Shown here: piece by piece, positions 1-10,600 of the stretch
How positions within the stretch are numbered: the first letter of the stretch is position 1
How the letters are laid out: every line of letters starts with the position of its first letter
NCBI GenBank assembly: GCA_009760885.1
Contig: CM019696.1
Span: 45,283,358-45,347,357, forward strand
Direction of reading: 5' to 3'
Origin: Achatina immaculata
Taxonomy: Eukaryota > Mollusca > Gastropoda > Stylommatophora > Achatinidae
DNA: 64,000 bases
The notes under the pieces: generated by a model
The model's database searches: none
The model's input: only the letters and a program-made list of their open reading frames with translations
Told to the model about the DNA's origin: nothing
Translations under genes and position numbers: made by a program

Positions 1-765
1 GAGGGCAGGCCACTAGATCCATGGAGACACACAGTAAACTAAAAGGAAGACGGGAGGCCACTAGATCCATGGAGACACACAGTACAGGTAGAACTAAAAG
101 GAAGAGAGCAGGCCACTAGATCCATGGAGACACACAGTACAGGTAGAACTAAAAGGAAGAGAGCAGGCCATTGGATCCATGGAGACACACAGTACAGGTA
201 GAACTAAAAGGAAGAGAGCAGGCCACTAGATCCATGGAGACACACAGTACAGGTAGAACTAAAAGGAAGAGAGCAGGCCACTAGAGACATGGAGACACAC
301 AGTACAGGTAGAACTAAAAGGAAGAGAGCAGGCCACTAGATCCATGGAGACACACAGTACAGGTAGAACTAAAAGGAAGAGAGCAGGCCACTAGAGACAT
401 GGAGACACACAGTACAGGTAGAACTAAAAGGAAGAAGGCATGCCACTAGATTCGTGGAGACACACAGCACAGGTAGAACTAACAAGGAAGAGGGCAGGCC
501 ACTAGAGACATGGAGACACACAGTACAGGTAGAACTAAAAGGAAGAGAGCAGGCCACTAGATCCATGGAGACACACAGTACAGGTAGAACTAAAAGGAAG
601 AGGGCAGGCCACTAGATCCATGGAGACACACAGTACAGGTAGAACTAAAAGGAAGAAGGCAGGCCACTAGATTCGTGGAGACACACAGCACAGGTAGAAC
701 TAAAAGGAAGAGGGCAGGCCACTAGAGACATGGAGACACACAGTACAGGTAGAACTAAAAGGAAG
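1..765. repeat. Minisatellite, 55-bp unit, about 14 copies
   Basis: A 55-bp unit beginning GGCCACTAGATCCATGGAGA repeats head to tail from the window edge. The period is exact where measured (TCCATGG at 121 and again at 176). Variants include a unit shortened near position 35 and GAGACATGG replacing GATCCATGG. The array continues beyond the left edge. Small reading frames in it on both strands are products of the repeat. Confidence 0.95.
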
Positions 766-1047
766 CAGGAAAGACGCGGTTTGAGATGTCTCAACTTGCT
801 CAGGACAGGATTGACTAGAAAACCTTTGTTGGTGCCAGATGATCCACTAGGAGTTCAGAGGACTAATAATGATAATGATGATGTCATAATGAGCTATCAC
901 AAATTTGAGGCATTCTGGCTAAACAGTGTTAGCAGAGAAAGCACTGTCTCAGGGACACAGCTGAATCAACGGTATTTGCGACATTACTAGTCTCTTTTAC
1001 AACATGGGTAAGTTAGCCTATTAAACATGTCAGTGTTGGTGTGTACA
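766..1047. other. Unique spacer, no feature seen
   Basis: AT-rich sequence between the first minisatellite and the SINE. I see no exon, RNA gene or repeat structure. Confidence 0.5.
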
Positions 1048-1300
1048 TACACGGCTAGCGTAGTGGTTAGAGCACTCGTCTAGCAACCGAGTGGTCGAGA
1101 ATTGGAATCCCCAGCTGAGCGGGGACTTTTTTCGGACCAATACGGCCCCGAGGTCGATTCAGACTTGTAAAATTGTTACCAGAGAAAGTCTGGGAAGGAA
1201 AGGCAGCGAGGAAAGGAACTGATGGGCCAGCATAATGAGGTCTCTAACGCTTCATCCCCTACGGCATTTGCTATGGGACTACCTTTACCTTTTTATATAT
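1048..1300 (+). mobile_element. tRNA-derived SINE
   Basis: The 5' part is tRNA-like: an A-box-like TAGCGTAGTGGTTAGAGC near 1056 and a degenerate B box around 1095-1112. The body carries the motif GGGAAGGAAAGGCAG, and the 3' end is ACCTTTACCTTTT. Body and 3' end match the SINE on the minus strand at 39410-39655, so they are one family. The tRNA part is too degenerate to be a functional tRNA. Confidence 0.75.
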
Positions 1301-1864
1301 AAATAAAATTACCTTTAGGATTGAAGGCAAAGTTCTTGTGGCGTACATTGATATCTTGTGCGTAGTACGACATGAGTCTGTTCAAGGGTTCTGAAAACAA
1401 GATTTTAGATTAATATCTGAAATGTATTTGAAAACAACCCAAATATCAGCCATAAACCATCCATCTTTCAGGGGCAGGTAACAACATTTTCAGGGGCAGT
1501 GAACTCTTTGAAATTCCGTTTCTAGAAAACCATGGGGGAATGTGCGAGGAGCACCTATATTGCTGCCAGTATCTGGATATTAATAAACAATCTCCGTGCT
1601 CTCTTAAGCTGGGGTTTAGGCTTTCTTTTCACTCTAAGAAGGTTATTGTCACTGTCAGGCTGTCTACTTTCTGTCTCTCATGGCATCTCCAAAAGGAAAA
1701 AAAAAAGGAACAGTGCTCTAAAGTAGAAGATTCTTAGCCCGGGCCCTTGGGCCAGCAAAAATAATGGCTTCATTAAATCTTAGCATCATCCGGGTTCTGT
1801 TCAATGCTTTATTTTTAATAAGAGTTTCACAGCCAGCTGGGCTAGACGAGACCCATGGCTCTTC
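1301..1864. other. Unique AT-rich sequence, nothing recognised
   Basis: Two small overlapping frames near 1532-1737 have no recognisable features and no splice context that I could support. Confidence 0.45.
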
Positions 1865-1889
1865 TTAGGTCGAAAAGGAGGTCCACAGC

Positions 1890-2215
1890 TGTGCCCAGAT
1901 GGAAAGAGGTACAACGACTGTTCTCGGGCTGAGAAGGCAGTCCTCATTTGTTTTCATGCCGGAGAAGAGGTCCACAGTTGCTCTAAAGCCTGAAAGAGGG
2001 TCCACTGCTGTTCTCAGGCCGGAGAGAGGGTCCACAGCTGTTCTCAAGCCGGAGAGAGGGTCCACAGCTGTTCTTAGGCCGGAGAGAGGGTCCACAGCTG
2101 TTCTCAAGCCGGGAAGAGGGTCCGCAGCTGTTCTTATGCCGGAGAGAGGGTACAAAACTGTTCTCAGACAGGATAGAGGGTCCACAGCTGTTCTAGGCCG
2201 GAGAGAAGAGGTCTA
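1890..2215. repeat. Minisatellite, 30-bp unit, about 11 copies
   Basis: The unit is about 30 bp and includes GAGAGGGTCCACAGCTGTTC. Because 30 is a multiple of three, both strands stay open: the + strand reads a 10-residue repeat of type PERGSTAVLK and the - strand a repeat of type GLRTAVDPLS. A diverged relative lies at 26845-26990. I treat it as non-coding, though the shared + frame of the two loci is noted under findings. Confidence 0.9.
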
Positions 2216-2734
2216 GGGCCAAACAAGAAAAACGTTAAGAACCTTGTAGCCAAAACACAAGGCCCACCCCCTCCCCTCACCCCCCTCCACCTCCTTTAAA
2301 AAAAGGCAATTGCCAAAACATAGAAAAGTCCCCATCGTTACAAAGTGATGACACTTATAAAACACACAAAAATGCTTCAAGAACATAATTCAAAATAGAA
2401 GAAAAAAAAATGGTGTGCCGTACTTAAATAACAGGGCAGAAGAAAAGGTTTACAAAATGTGATGTAGACTCTCAAAACAAAACTTGTTTTATGGTAAATG
2501 TTTGTGAATGAGAACTCGATTGTATAAAGTTAATACAGGGCAATCTTTTTTAATATGTGAAACATTCATATATGATGTCATGAAATATGAAGTTATCTGC
2601 AGACCATCTCAACAAATATCTAGGTACATCACAGATACGAATGAAAGGAATTTGTTATTAATATCCACCAATCAGCTACGATCACACAGGGAACAAATCC
2701 CGAAATCACACCCAGAAGAAGGCATTCTTTCCTA
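2216..2734. other. AT-rich spacer, nothing recognised
   Basis: Contains a short C-rich stretch near 2267-2292. No gene or mobile element recognised. Confidence 0.45.
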
Positions 2735-2800
2735 TAAGGAGGGTCAGTCAGTCAGTCATTTGCATGTCCTCTGCGGAACTTTGCCTCCCTAATAGCATCC
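2735..2800 (-). mobile_element. Family A retroelement 3' end, fragment
   Basis: Reading on the minus strand, the last bases of the family A element (GGAGGCAAAGTTCCGC followed by GACATGCAAATGA) end in a (GACT)n tail, seen here as GTCAGTCAGTCAGTCA. Only about 65 bp are present. Confidence 0.7.
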
Positions 2801-2984
2801 TAATAAGGAAGATACCAAAATAAAAAAGCTATTTTTTTTTGCATCTATTTTCCGTGTTTTTGTCTGTTGTGCTGTTCATGCATATGATCCATGATAAAAG
2901 ATTTCGCCGAAATATTGGATTCTTGTATGTTTTTATAATAATGAGTTATTAATAGCAGACATGACGATAAAGATAAAAAAAGAC

Positions 2985-4311
2985 AGTTATGGAATCAAGA
3001 CCAGTCCGCTTTGATCTTACAAAAATACCAGAACAATATGGTATAGAAGTGAAGAACCGTTTCGAAATCTTGATGGCTGTACAGGAGGAGATGACACCAG
3101 ATGAATTGGCTACGCAGGCCAGAGATATCTTAATAACAACAGCTAAAGACGTGGTTCCAGTAAAGAAAACACAAAAGAATGGATGGATTACAGCAGGCAC
3201 ACTAGAACTGATAAAACAACGTAGAGAAATGAAGACGCAATGGAAAGTGACAAACAACAACAAAGAAGAATATACATCTTTAACAAAAGCAGTAAAAAGA
3301 AACACAAAAAAGACACACACAAAAACAATACATACAAGATTGTTGTGAAAGAATAGAAGGACATCAGAACTGTAGATGAGATAATGAAATATTTTTTAAA
3401 AATCAAGACACTGACGAGAAATGTCACACCTAATCTAAATGTAATTTGTGACGAGATAGGAAATACTTTGACAGAGACAGATGAAATTCTAGAAAGATGG
3501 AATGTATGAATCAACCGACTATGAAAGCAGATGTCAAAAGTGTGAATTATTATTGGAGGAGAAAGAACCAGTAGAAGAAGTTTTATGGGCAATAGAGAAT
3601 CTGAAAAATGATAAACCACCAAGATGTGATGAGATAATATCTGAACTTATTAAATCAGGAGGAAAGGAATGTGCAACAATCTATCGTGCACTATGTGAAA
3701 AGATATGGCATTCAGGTATTTGGCCAAAAGAATGGAAAAAAACTGTATTCATACCACTGCCCAAAAAGGGAAACCTGAAATTATGCACAAACAACAGAAC
3801 TGTTGCCCTGATTAGTCATGCCAGTAAAATTCTGTTAAAAATCATAATTGGTAGACTTCGTAAGAAAATAGAAGAAGAAGTCAATATGATCCAAGCTAGT
3901 TTCAGGCAAGGAAGAAACAGCTGAGAGACACATAAATGCATTTGAATGTAAATGCTACAGAAGAGTTCTTCAAATATCACTGATACAAAAAAGAACAAAT
4001 ATATCCATACTACAAGAACTTAATATTGAAGAAGGCTGGCTAGTAAAGAGTATTAAAGAGAGAAAACTTAAATATTTTGGACACATTAAACGTCATGATA
4101 ATCTAGAGAAGAGAGTCTTGGAATGGTACATAATGAGAAAAAGAAAGAGAGGAAGACCAAGGCGAAGATGGTTGTAAATCATCGCTGATGATCTGCAAAT
4201 TAAAGCATCAGAAACAGGTCATCTTGCTCACAACCGAGAGGCCTACATGAGTGTTGTTAGGGAGGCAAAGTTCCGCAAGGGACATGCAAATGAATTAATG
4301 AATGTATGTAT
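2985..4311 (+). pseudogene. RTE-like non-LTR retrotransposon, internally deleted (family A)
   Basis: Remnant of an endonuclease/reverse-transcriptase polyprotein in pieces. 2989-3345 encodes the linker upstream of the reverse transcriptase and ends at a stop. 3502-3921 encodes the fingers/palm start, with IPLPKKGNLKLC and VALISHASKILLKIII, typical of non-LTR reverse transcriptases. At about 3922 the reading jumps straight to the C-terminal region, which continues to about 4311 in a changed frame (KLKYFGHIKRHDNLEKRVLE, KRGRPRRRWL). The catalytic YADD/FADD block is therefore missing: an internal deletion. The 3' end runs into an (AATG)n-like tail near 4285-4311. Dead element. Confidence 0.85.
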
Positions 4312-4385
4312 GTTTTTCATCTATATATTCTCATCTTACTTTCTGCCCCTTCCTATTTCTGCTCACTTGCCTCACTCTTTCTATC

Positions 4386-4432
4386 TTTTGTTGTTGTTGT
4401 TGGTGGTGGTGTTGTTATTGTTGTTGTTGTGA
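4386..4432. repeat. TTG-type microsatellite
   Basis: Imperfect TTG/GTG trinucleotide run. The hydrophobic frames over it are artefacts of the repeat. Confidence 0.85.
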
Positions 4433-4439
4433 AGCTAAA

Positions 4440-5140
4440 CCATACACCTGAATGTCCCTTCGTTACTAGAAGCAGTTTTATTCTGATCTGAACACACTAG
4501 GATTTCTGCATGTTCAGATTATACTTAATCTTACTCTTACGACTGCTCATGAAGTCAGTGAAAGATACCGACAACCTACAGGACCATACCTAGAGAATGT
4601 TCTGCCCCGAAAAGACTTCACTTTTAGTGCTAGCCAATGACCAATAAGATTTCTCACGTTAGTTAATAACTAGACTACATGGTCAAAACATCCGGTGTTC
4701 AGCTGAAAATAGGCCATATTTTAGCACGGAGATGTGAATGACGGTAAGATTACAAGAGGATTATACATCTTGGTAATCCAGTACATCTTGATCCTTACCT
4801 TCTAGGGTTCTGGGGTGGTCTCGGTCTTAACATTACAGTATGATGAGGCCATAACAAAAGAATGAGAATAACTAATTAACTGTTATCCTTCATTTTAACC
4901 TGAGGGAAGTCTCAGTCATAGAATAGTTAATTGTCCGGTCTCCTTCATTTTAACCATACTAACGTCACAGTCATAAAATGATTAATAACTGTTCAATTTC
5001 CAATAATTTAATCACAGGAACTCACCAATAATACAGAGTACTAGGCTTATAGCCGTGGAACGCTGTGGAAGAACTGGCCACTGAACGCGGCGAGGAAGAA
5101 TCATTAGCAGAAGCGAGAAGGAAAGCTGCTGTCTGATTTA
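4440..5140. other. Unique spacer, nothing recognised
   Basis: About 700 bp of AT-rich sequence with no recognisable exon or repeat. Confidence 0.45.
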
Positions 5141-5191
5141 TATTTGTTGAGCGGAGGCGAAGACGCCGTCAGATTAGGCAATCAGCTACTT

Positions 5192-5595
5192 ATAGCTGAT
5201 ATTCTAGCGCCAGGTATAGCGAACAATAGCTGATATTCTAGCGCCAGGGTTAGCGAACAATAGCTGATATTCTAGCGCCAGGGTTAGCGAACAATAGCTA
5301 ACCAAGACTCCGTCCCACCTCTCCGTTGGTGCTCCCAGTAACAGGCATAGCCTGGATAATGGGGCAGGGATCGCCATAGTCCCCATGGTGGTGGAGTCTG
5401 TTAAAGAGGCATTGCGCCCCCCTCCCCCACTGCTTTTTAGCTGTACTCCGGAACTGAAAAAGTAGGTGCAATAACACGCTCCCAAGCCGATACGATACTC
5501 CTTCACAGATTCGGCTGCAAGAACACCAGCTCACAGTTACAGATGGATAGCACAAGACAAGACAAGACAAGTCAAGACAAGACAAGACAAGACAT
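5192..5595 (+). mobile_element. 34-bp-headed, ACAAG-tailed repeat (full copy)
   Basis: Three parts in order: a head of about three 34-bp tandem units (GAACAATAGCTGATATTC at 5221 and again at 5255), a body of about 250 bp (from GTCCCACCTCTCC, through CCATGGTGGTGGAGTCTG, to CCGATACGATAC), and an (ACAAG)n tail at 5551-5594. The same body occurs at 17095, 23203, 24395 and 28009. No reading frame is kept, so it is a non-coding interspersed element. About 45 bp flanking it at 5147-5190 and 5596-5640 also resemble each other. Confidence 0.8.
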
Positions 5596-5799
5596 TTGTT
5601 GAGCGCGAGGCCAAGAAGGATGATCTGATTAGGCTGAATGAAGAACACATGTACTGAACACGTCCAGAAGATATTTTCAAGCCAGTGTACTTTCTTTATT
5701 TTAGCATCCCTCGCCTTTCCTGGGATTCACGACGAAGACGTGAGCATCCTCGCATGCAGAGAAAGAACAAAGCGCCCTTGGTCAGCATGTCCAGCCACC

Positions 5800-6368
5800 T
5801 CTGAGATGAAGAACAGAATATGCCAAGCCAAAGCAGCTTTCAAACGAACGAGAAACGTCTTGTACAGTTCATCTCTATCGCTGAACATCAGAAAGAAAGT
5901 TTTTTTTTTAAAATGCTACATTGAGTCTATCCTACTCTATGGAAGGGAGCCACAGATAATCAACGGAAAGTTCACTACAGGAAAGAGAGTAATGGTTTCC
6001 TAGAAGAATATTAAGAACACCATGGACAGCTGAGAGGACAAACGGGGAATGTCTAAGAAAAGCAAATGTAGAGAGGAATCTAATTAAATCCATTAAAAAA
6101 AAACGCGACAGTTATCATTCATTGGATATATAACGAGAAGAGGAAAACATCATAAAAACAGGAAAGATAAATGGGAAAATAAGCAGGAGAATATCAAGAG
6201 AAAAGAAATAATGGGCGCTCTAACGCGACAGCACAATAAAAAAAAAATTACCAGCTGCGCTGACGGAAAATATTAAGGACCAAGATTTTTGCTGAATCAT
6301 GACCGCCAGAGCCTGCTGACACTGCACATGATGATGATGATGATGACGACGACGACCACGACGACCAC

Positions 6369-6405
<37 letters not shown>
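5800..6405 (+). pseudogene. RTE-like retrotransposon C-terminal remnant (family C, GAT tail)
   Basis: The encoded motifs follow the same order as the longer copy at 49020-51378: an NRICQAKAAFKRTRNVL-type block, then SLSLNIRKKV, then LRRILRTPWTAERTNGECLR. An A run near 5905 and several stops break the frame. The remnant ends in a GAT/GAC microsatellite at about 6328-6405, the tail type of this family. The His-rich and Ser-rich frames over the tail are artefacts. Confidence 0.75.
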
Positions 6406-6564
6406 CAAACGGAATAATAAAACACATAATAAACTGAATTAAGGCAGGTAAGAATAATGAAACCTGTTGAACTAAAACATGATAAAAACAAGTGCTTGAT
6501 AACATCAGAGTCTGTAGCGCCAGGTAGAAAGTTAAGTGTCTTACAGCATACAGTGACTTATAAC

Positions 6565-7030
6565 ACCAGCCCTATGTTGACTGATTGTCCTTCTGGTAAC
6601 CCGCCCTATGTTGACTGATTGTCCTTCTGGTAACCCGCCCTACGTTGACTGATTGTCCTTCTGGTAACCCGCCCTATGTTGACTGATTGTCCTTCTGGTA
6701 ACCCGCCCTATGTTGACTGATTGTCCTTCTGGTAACCCGCCCTATGTTGACTGATTGTCCTTCTGGTAACCCGCCCTATGTTGACTGATTGTCCTTCTGG
6801 TAACCCGCCCTATGTTGACTGATTGTCCTTCTGGTAACCCGCCCTATGTTGACTGATTGTCCTTCTGGTAACCCGCCCTATGTTGACTGATTGTCCTTCT
6901 GGTAACCCGCCCTATGTTGACTGATTGTCCTTCTGGTAACCCGCCCTATGTTGACTGATTGTCCTTCTGGTAACCCGCCCTATATTGACTGATTGTCCTT
7001 CTGGTAACCCGCCCTATATTGACTGATTGT
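6565..7030. repeat. Minisatellite, 34-bp unit, about 13-14 copies
   Basis: Unit starts CCCTATGTTGACTGATTG. The period is exactly 34 (TTGACTGATT at 6611 and 6781, five units apart). Very homogeneous; the last copies carry TATATTG. Confidence 0.97.
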
Positions 7031-7286
7031 ATAAACTAGGAAAAACTGAAAGTTTAGTCCTAGGCAAGGATAATTTGTTTTTTAACTTTGTTTCTTTTTT
7101 TTGGGTGGGTATAGCTCGTTATGTGCGCAAGCGCCTGTGTGAGTATATAATGAGTATATTTTTAAAGCAACTGAATTGCACTAAATGCGACGAAGAGCAA
7201 GAAAAGTAAATAAAAAGGTCCTCAAAGACGTTTCAGAACATCGAAAACTTGTCAAAACTGTAAGAAAAAGAGTCAAAATTTCTTGG

Positions 7287-7556
7287 ATTTGTCGTGGAGA
7301 AGACAGAAGGTAGAGAACATGATGATGACTGGAAGATAATTCAAGGAGAATACAGAAGGTATAGAATATGGTGACGACTGGAAGATAACTCAAGGAGAAG
7401 ACAGAAGGTATAGAACATGGTGATGGCTGGAAGATAATTCAAGGAGAAGACAGAAGGTATAGAACATGGTGACGACTGGAAGATAACGCAAGGAGAAGAC
7501 AGAAGGTATAGAACATGGTGATGACTGGAATATAACGCAAGGAGAAGACAGAAGGT
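7287..7556. repeat. Minisatellite, 49-bp unit, about 5.5 copies
   Basis: Unit includes AAGGAGAAGACAGAAGGTAT; copies start at 7441 and 7490, giving a 49-bp period. The first copies are more diverged. Confidence 0.92.
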
Positions 7557-7559
7557 GCT

Positions 7560-8510
7560 GACCACTGTTCCCTCTAAACTGCGTGGCCGCGCACAGAAAC
7601 ACCGCGCAAACAATTTTTGGAGTCGCGAAAAAAGAAAATTGAAACTGCTACTTTTATTTTCCAGTCTCCAGGTGTTACCCCATGCTATAATTACGATCAA
7701 GAAAAATACAATGATGGTACATGTTTTTCATTTACTGTTTCTTTCTTGTTGAGATATGACTTTCGGATGGGATGTTTTAACTGGTCTTCTATCGCGTAGT
7801 TTCGGTAGTACTGTTGCAGAATCATGACGAGGCAAGTAGGCACACAGAGAATAGAAGGGAATTTTAAAAAAACGGCAGAGTAATTTCCACTGCGTCGTGG
7901 GAAAGGAGAATGTCCGTTGAGCTGCTTAGGTATGCAAATTGATCTTGCTAACTAACACCAGATGTCGTGACCACATTAGAGGCCTCCTGTTTTTTTTTTT
8001 AATAGCAGTAGATTTACTATCGCCTTGAAAACGTGCAAAATTATGTGAAACTCAAGTACTGTATGTGTTTTTGTAGTGTTCAAACTGGTACTGGCAAAGA
8101 CTCCTGTCTCCTGTGCCCTGTACTTTTCAAGCATAATTTTGGAGGCTAGAGGTTTTAATGAGAATGTCACCTTTAAAACTGAAAGTAATTCTGTTCTAAC
8201 CCATAATTAGATGGCCAATTAGACAGCAGAGTGCGGGACTGAGATATTAGATCTGTCCTGCTGTCACCCTAATTTAGTCTTCTGTTGTTTGGTAAACTGA
8301 GGTCATTTACTTGCTTCTCGACATAGGGTGGGATTATGTTTCAATGAACCCATAGTAAGTCGAATACGACAGAATAAACAGCTATGTAAATAAATAACTA
8401 CTGTCATTGAATAAGTAAACAAAGAAATCATCATTGAAATTAACTAAATACCAGTAACTGAAAAGTACAGCAGGTTTGTCCTGTTATTAAATGTACACGC
8501 CTTTACAGTG

Positions 8511-8515
<5 letters not shown>
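7560..8515. other. Unique spacer, nothing recognised
   Basis: AT-rich; no exon with splice signals, RNA gene or repeat recognised. Confidence 0.45.

Positions 8516-8562
<47 letters not shown>
8516..8562. repeat. (TA)n microsatellite
   Basis: Uninterrupted TA run followed by CACACA. Confidence 0.97.
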
Positions 8563-8567
<5 letters not shown>

Positions 8568-9469
8568 TTTCACACACAATACCTTTTGCACACGAGCTGA
8601 ACATTTTGCACACAGACCGCAAACCCTTAGAGGAAACGTTATTGATGACTGGAAGACAACTTAAGGAGAAAAGAAAGAAAATAGAGGATAAGAGAAAAAT
8701 ATCTTACTGGACTGCCCAGCCGGCATGCAAAAAGAAAACAATTGACTTTGTCGGAAAACACCAAGAAAGACACTCTGTGGTGGAGCATACCCGGCTCAAC
8801 ACGTAATGTAGAAGTAATAAGTTTCAGTTAGGTCTCTCTGTCAAGTCTTTAACTATACAAACATGAAGTTGCTCATTCGGTGTAAAAATGAAATTATTGT
8901 TGCCTGAATACCTTATAGTAATTTTGAACATAGCTTACGTAATTAAACCATTTAGAAATGACGATGTTAATTATAATCTACGTAATTACGTGATTTAAAA
9001 CCTTGATTTATCTTATAGTCTACGTAATTAAGTCATTTAGAAACCTCGACGTTACTTATTTATGACGTATGTTTACGCATTATGTTCTAATGCCTGGCCA
9101 CAACGGACCGGATAAATACGTCATATTTTCTAATAATAAATGACTGCTGTCAGTAAACTGACGCATTATTTACATAATTATCTCTGCATAGCTTTGATAT
9201 AACCCACTTTTTGACCATAAAATACCGCTTAAGTGATGTAATCTGTTATGTGTTTCTTACAAGCACAGAAATATCACTGTAAAGTTGCATGTACATCACG
9301 ACAGGGCTGTTTTAGGCATAAGTTAAGTCATATCACGACTACTTTCAGTAACTTTTATAACAATAGATTCTTTTTTTTTGTTGGGGGGGGGGGGGGGGGG
9401 GAGATTTGGCCCTTTTTTCTCTGTCGGTTTGCTGTGACTGAATAGAAAAGATGACGTTGATTAACATTG
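8563..9469. other. AT-rich spacer with poly-G run
   Basis: No gene recognised. About 19 consecutive G at 9381-9400 follow a T run. Confidence 0.5.
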
Positions 9470-10024
9470 TTGTTATAATAATCACCTGTGCTTGGCTCTA
9501 TTTCTAGCAGGATTAAATTGTTTCCACTAATCACCTGTGCTTGGCTCTATTTCTAGCAGGATTAAATTGTTTCCACTCATCACCTGAGCTTGGCTCTATT
9601 TCTAGCAGGATTAAATTGTTTCCACTCATCACCTGAGCTTGGCTCTATTTCTAGCAGGATTAAACTGTTTCCACTAATCACCTGAGCTTGGCTCTATTTC
9701 TAGCAGGATTAAATTGTTTCCACTAATCACCTGTGCTTGGCTCTATTTCTAGCGTGATTAAACTGTTTCCACTCATCACCTGTGCTTGACTCTATTTCTA
9801 GCAGGATTAAACTGTTTCCACTCATCACCTGTGCTTGACTCTATTTCTAGCAGGATTAAACTGTTTCCACTCATCACCTGTGCTTGACTCTATTTCTAGC
9901 AGGATTAAACTGTTTCCACTCATCACCTGTGCTTGACTCTATTTCTAGCAGGATTAAACTGTTTCCACTCATCACCTGAGCTTGGCTTTATTTCTAGCGT
10001 GATTAAACTGTTTCCACTCACCCA
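9470..10024. repeat. Minisatellite, 49-bp unit, about 11 copies
   Basis: Unit CACCTGTGCTTGGCTCTATT and following; copies at 9483 and 9532 give a 49-bp period. Units vary at TGTG/TGAG, AAATTG/AAACTG and GCAGG/GCGTG, which would allow recombinant order to be traced. Confidence 0.95.
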
Positions 10025-10144
10025 TTTTCTAGCCTGCTCTGTCTTATATCGTACTTCTTCAGGTGATGTTTCGGTGCGCTGGGGGCAAATTTACTTCCTG
10101 ATAGGGCACGGTTATTTTTCTTCATATGAAACGATATTTATAAT

Positions 10145-10600
10145 GTACAGGGTGTTCGTAAAGCTCCTTTACACTTTCTGGAGGTTGAAGCAGAAAGATA
10201 AATTTGTATAGAAACTTTCAAAGTTTTAACTCGCGCTGCAGGTTATTTCGGACACACCAGAGGGCTCTGTATGCAAGATGGCGGAATCAGGAGCAGAAAA
10301 GTCATTCTGTGTGTTGGAACTGGCGAAAACCAGCAGTGTTGCAGCATTGCACCCGAGTTTCGGTCCACGTTTTGGAAAAGACCCACCTTTTAGATCCACG
10401 ATCTATCAATGACATTGTCGTTCTGAAGATACAGGTTGGTTGTGGCACATTTCGTTTTAGAAGATTGTTCTGAAGCAGGTAGACGTTCTGCTATTGTCAG
10501 TCTGACTGAGCATCGTTCTGCTGAACAGCTTCCCTCATGGCTGACCATACCACTTGTTGGATTTGCATAATCTTCCACAGTAACAGCAAGCGATATTTGT
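10145..10600 (+). pseudogene. DUF4817-type DNA transposon fragment
   Basis: Starts with a terminal-like CAGGGTGTTCGTAAAGCTCC. From the ATG at 10278 a frame reads MAESGAEKSFCVLELAKTSS and later FGKDPP, matching the start of the DUF4817/helix-turn-helix transposase family known from many invertebrates. The frame stops at TGA 10410-10412 after 44 codons; related words continue out of frame to about 10600. The catalytic region and the right terminus are not seen. Pseudogene. Confidence 0.6.

Noticed and set aside
1865..2185. 106-codon minus frame of GLRTAVDPLS-type repeats
   Set aside because: A 30-bp minisatellite keeps several frames open at once; no start, promoter or splice context.
6220..6505. 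His-rich and Ser-rich proteins
   Set aside because: Translations of the GAT tail of a retroelement.
6565..7030. CRISPR-like array of regular 34-bp units
   Set aside because: Units are contiguous with no unique spacers, and the genome is eukaryotic.
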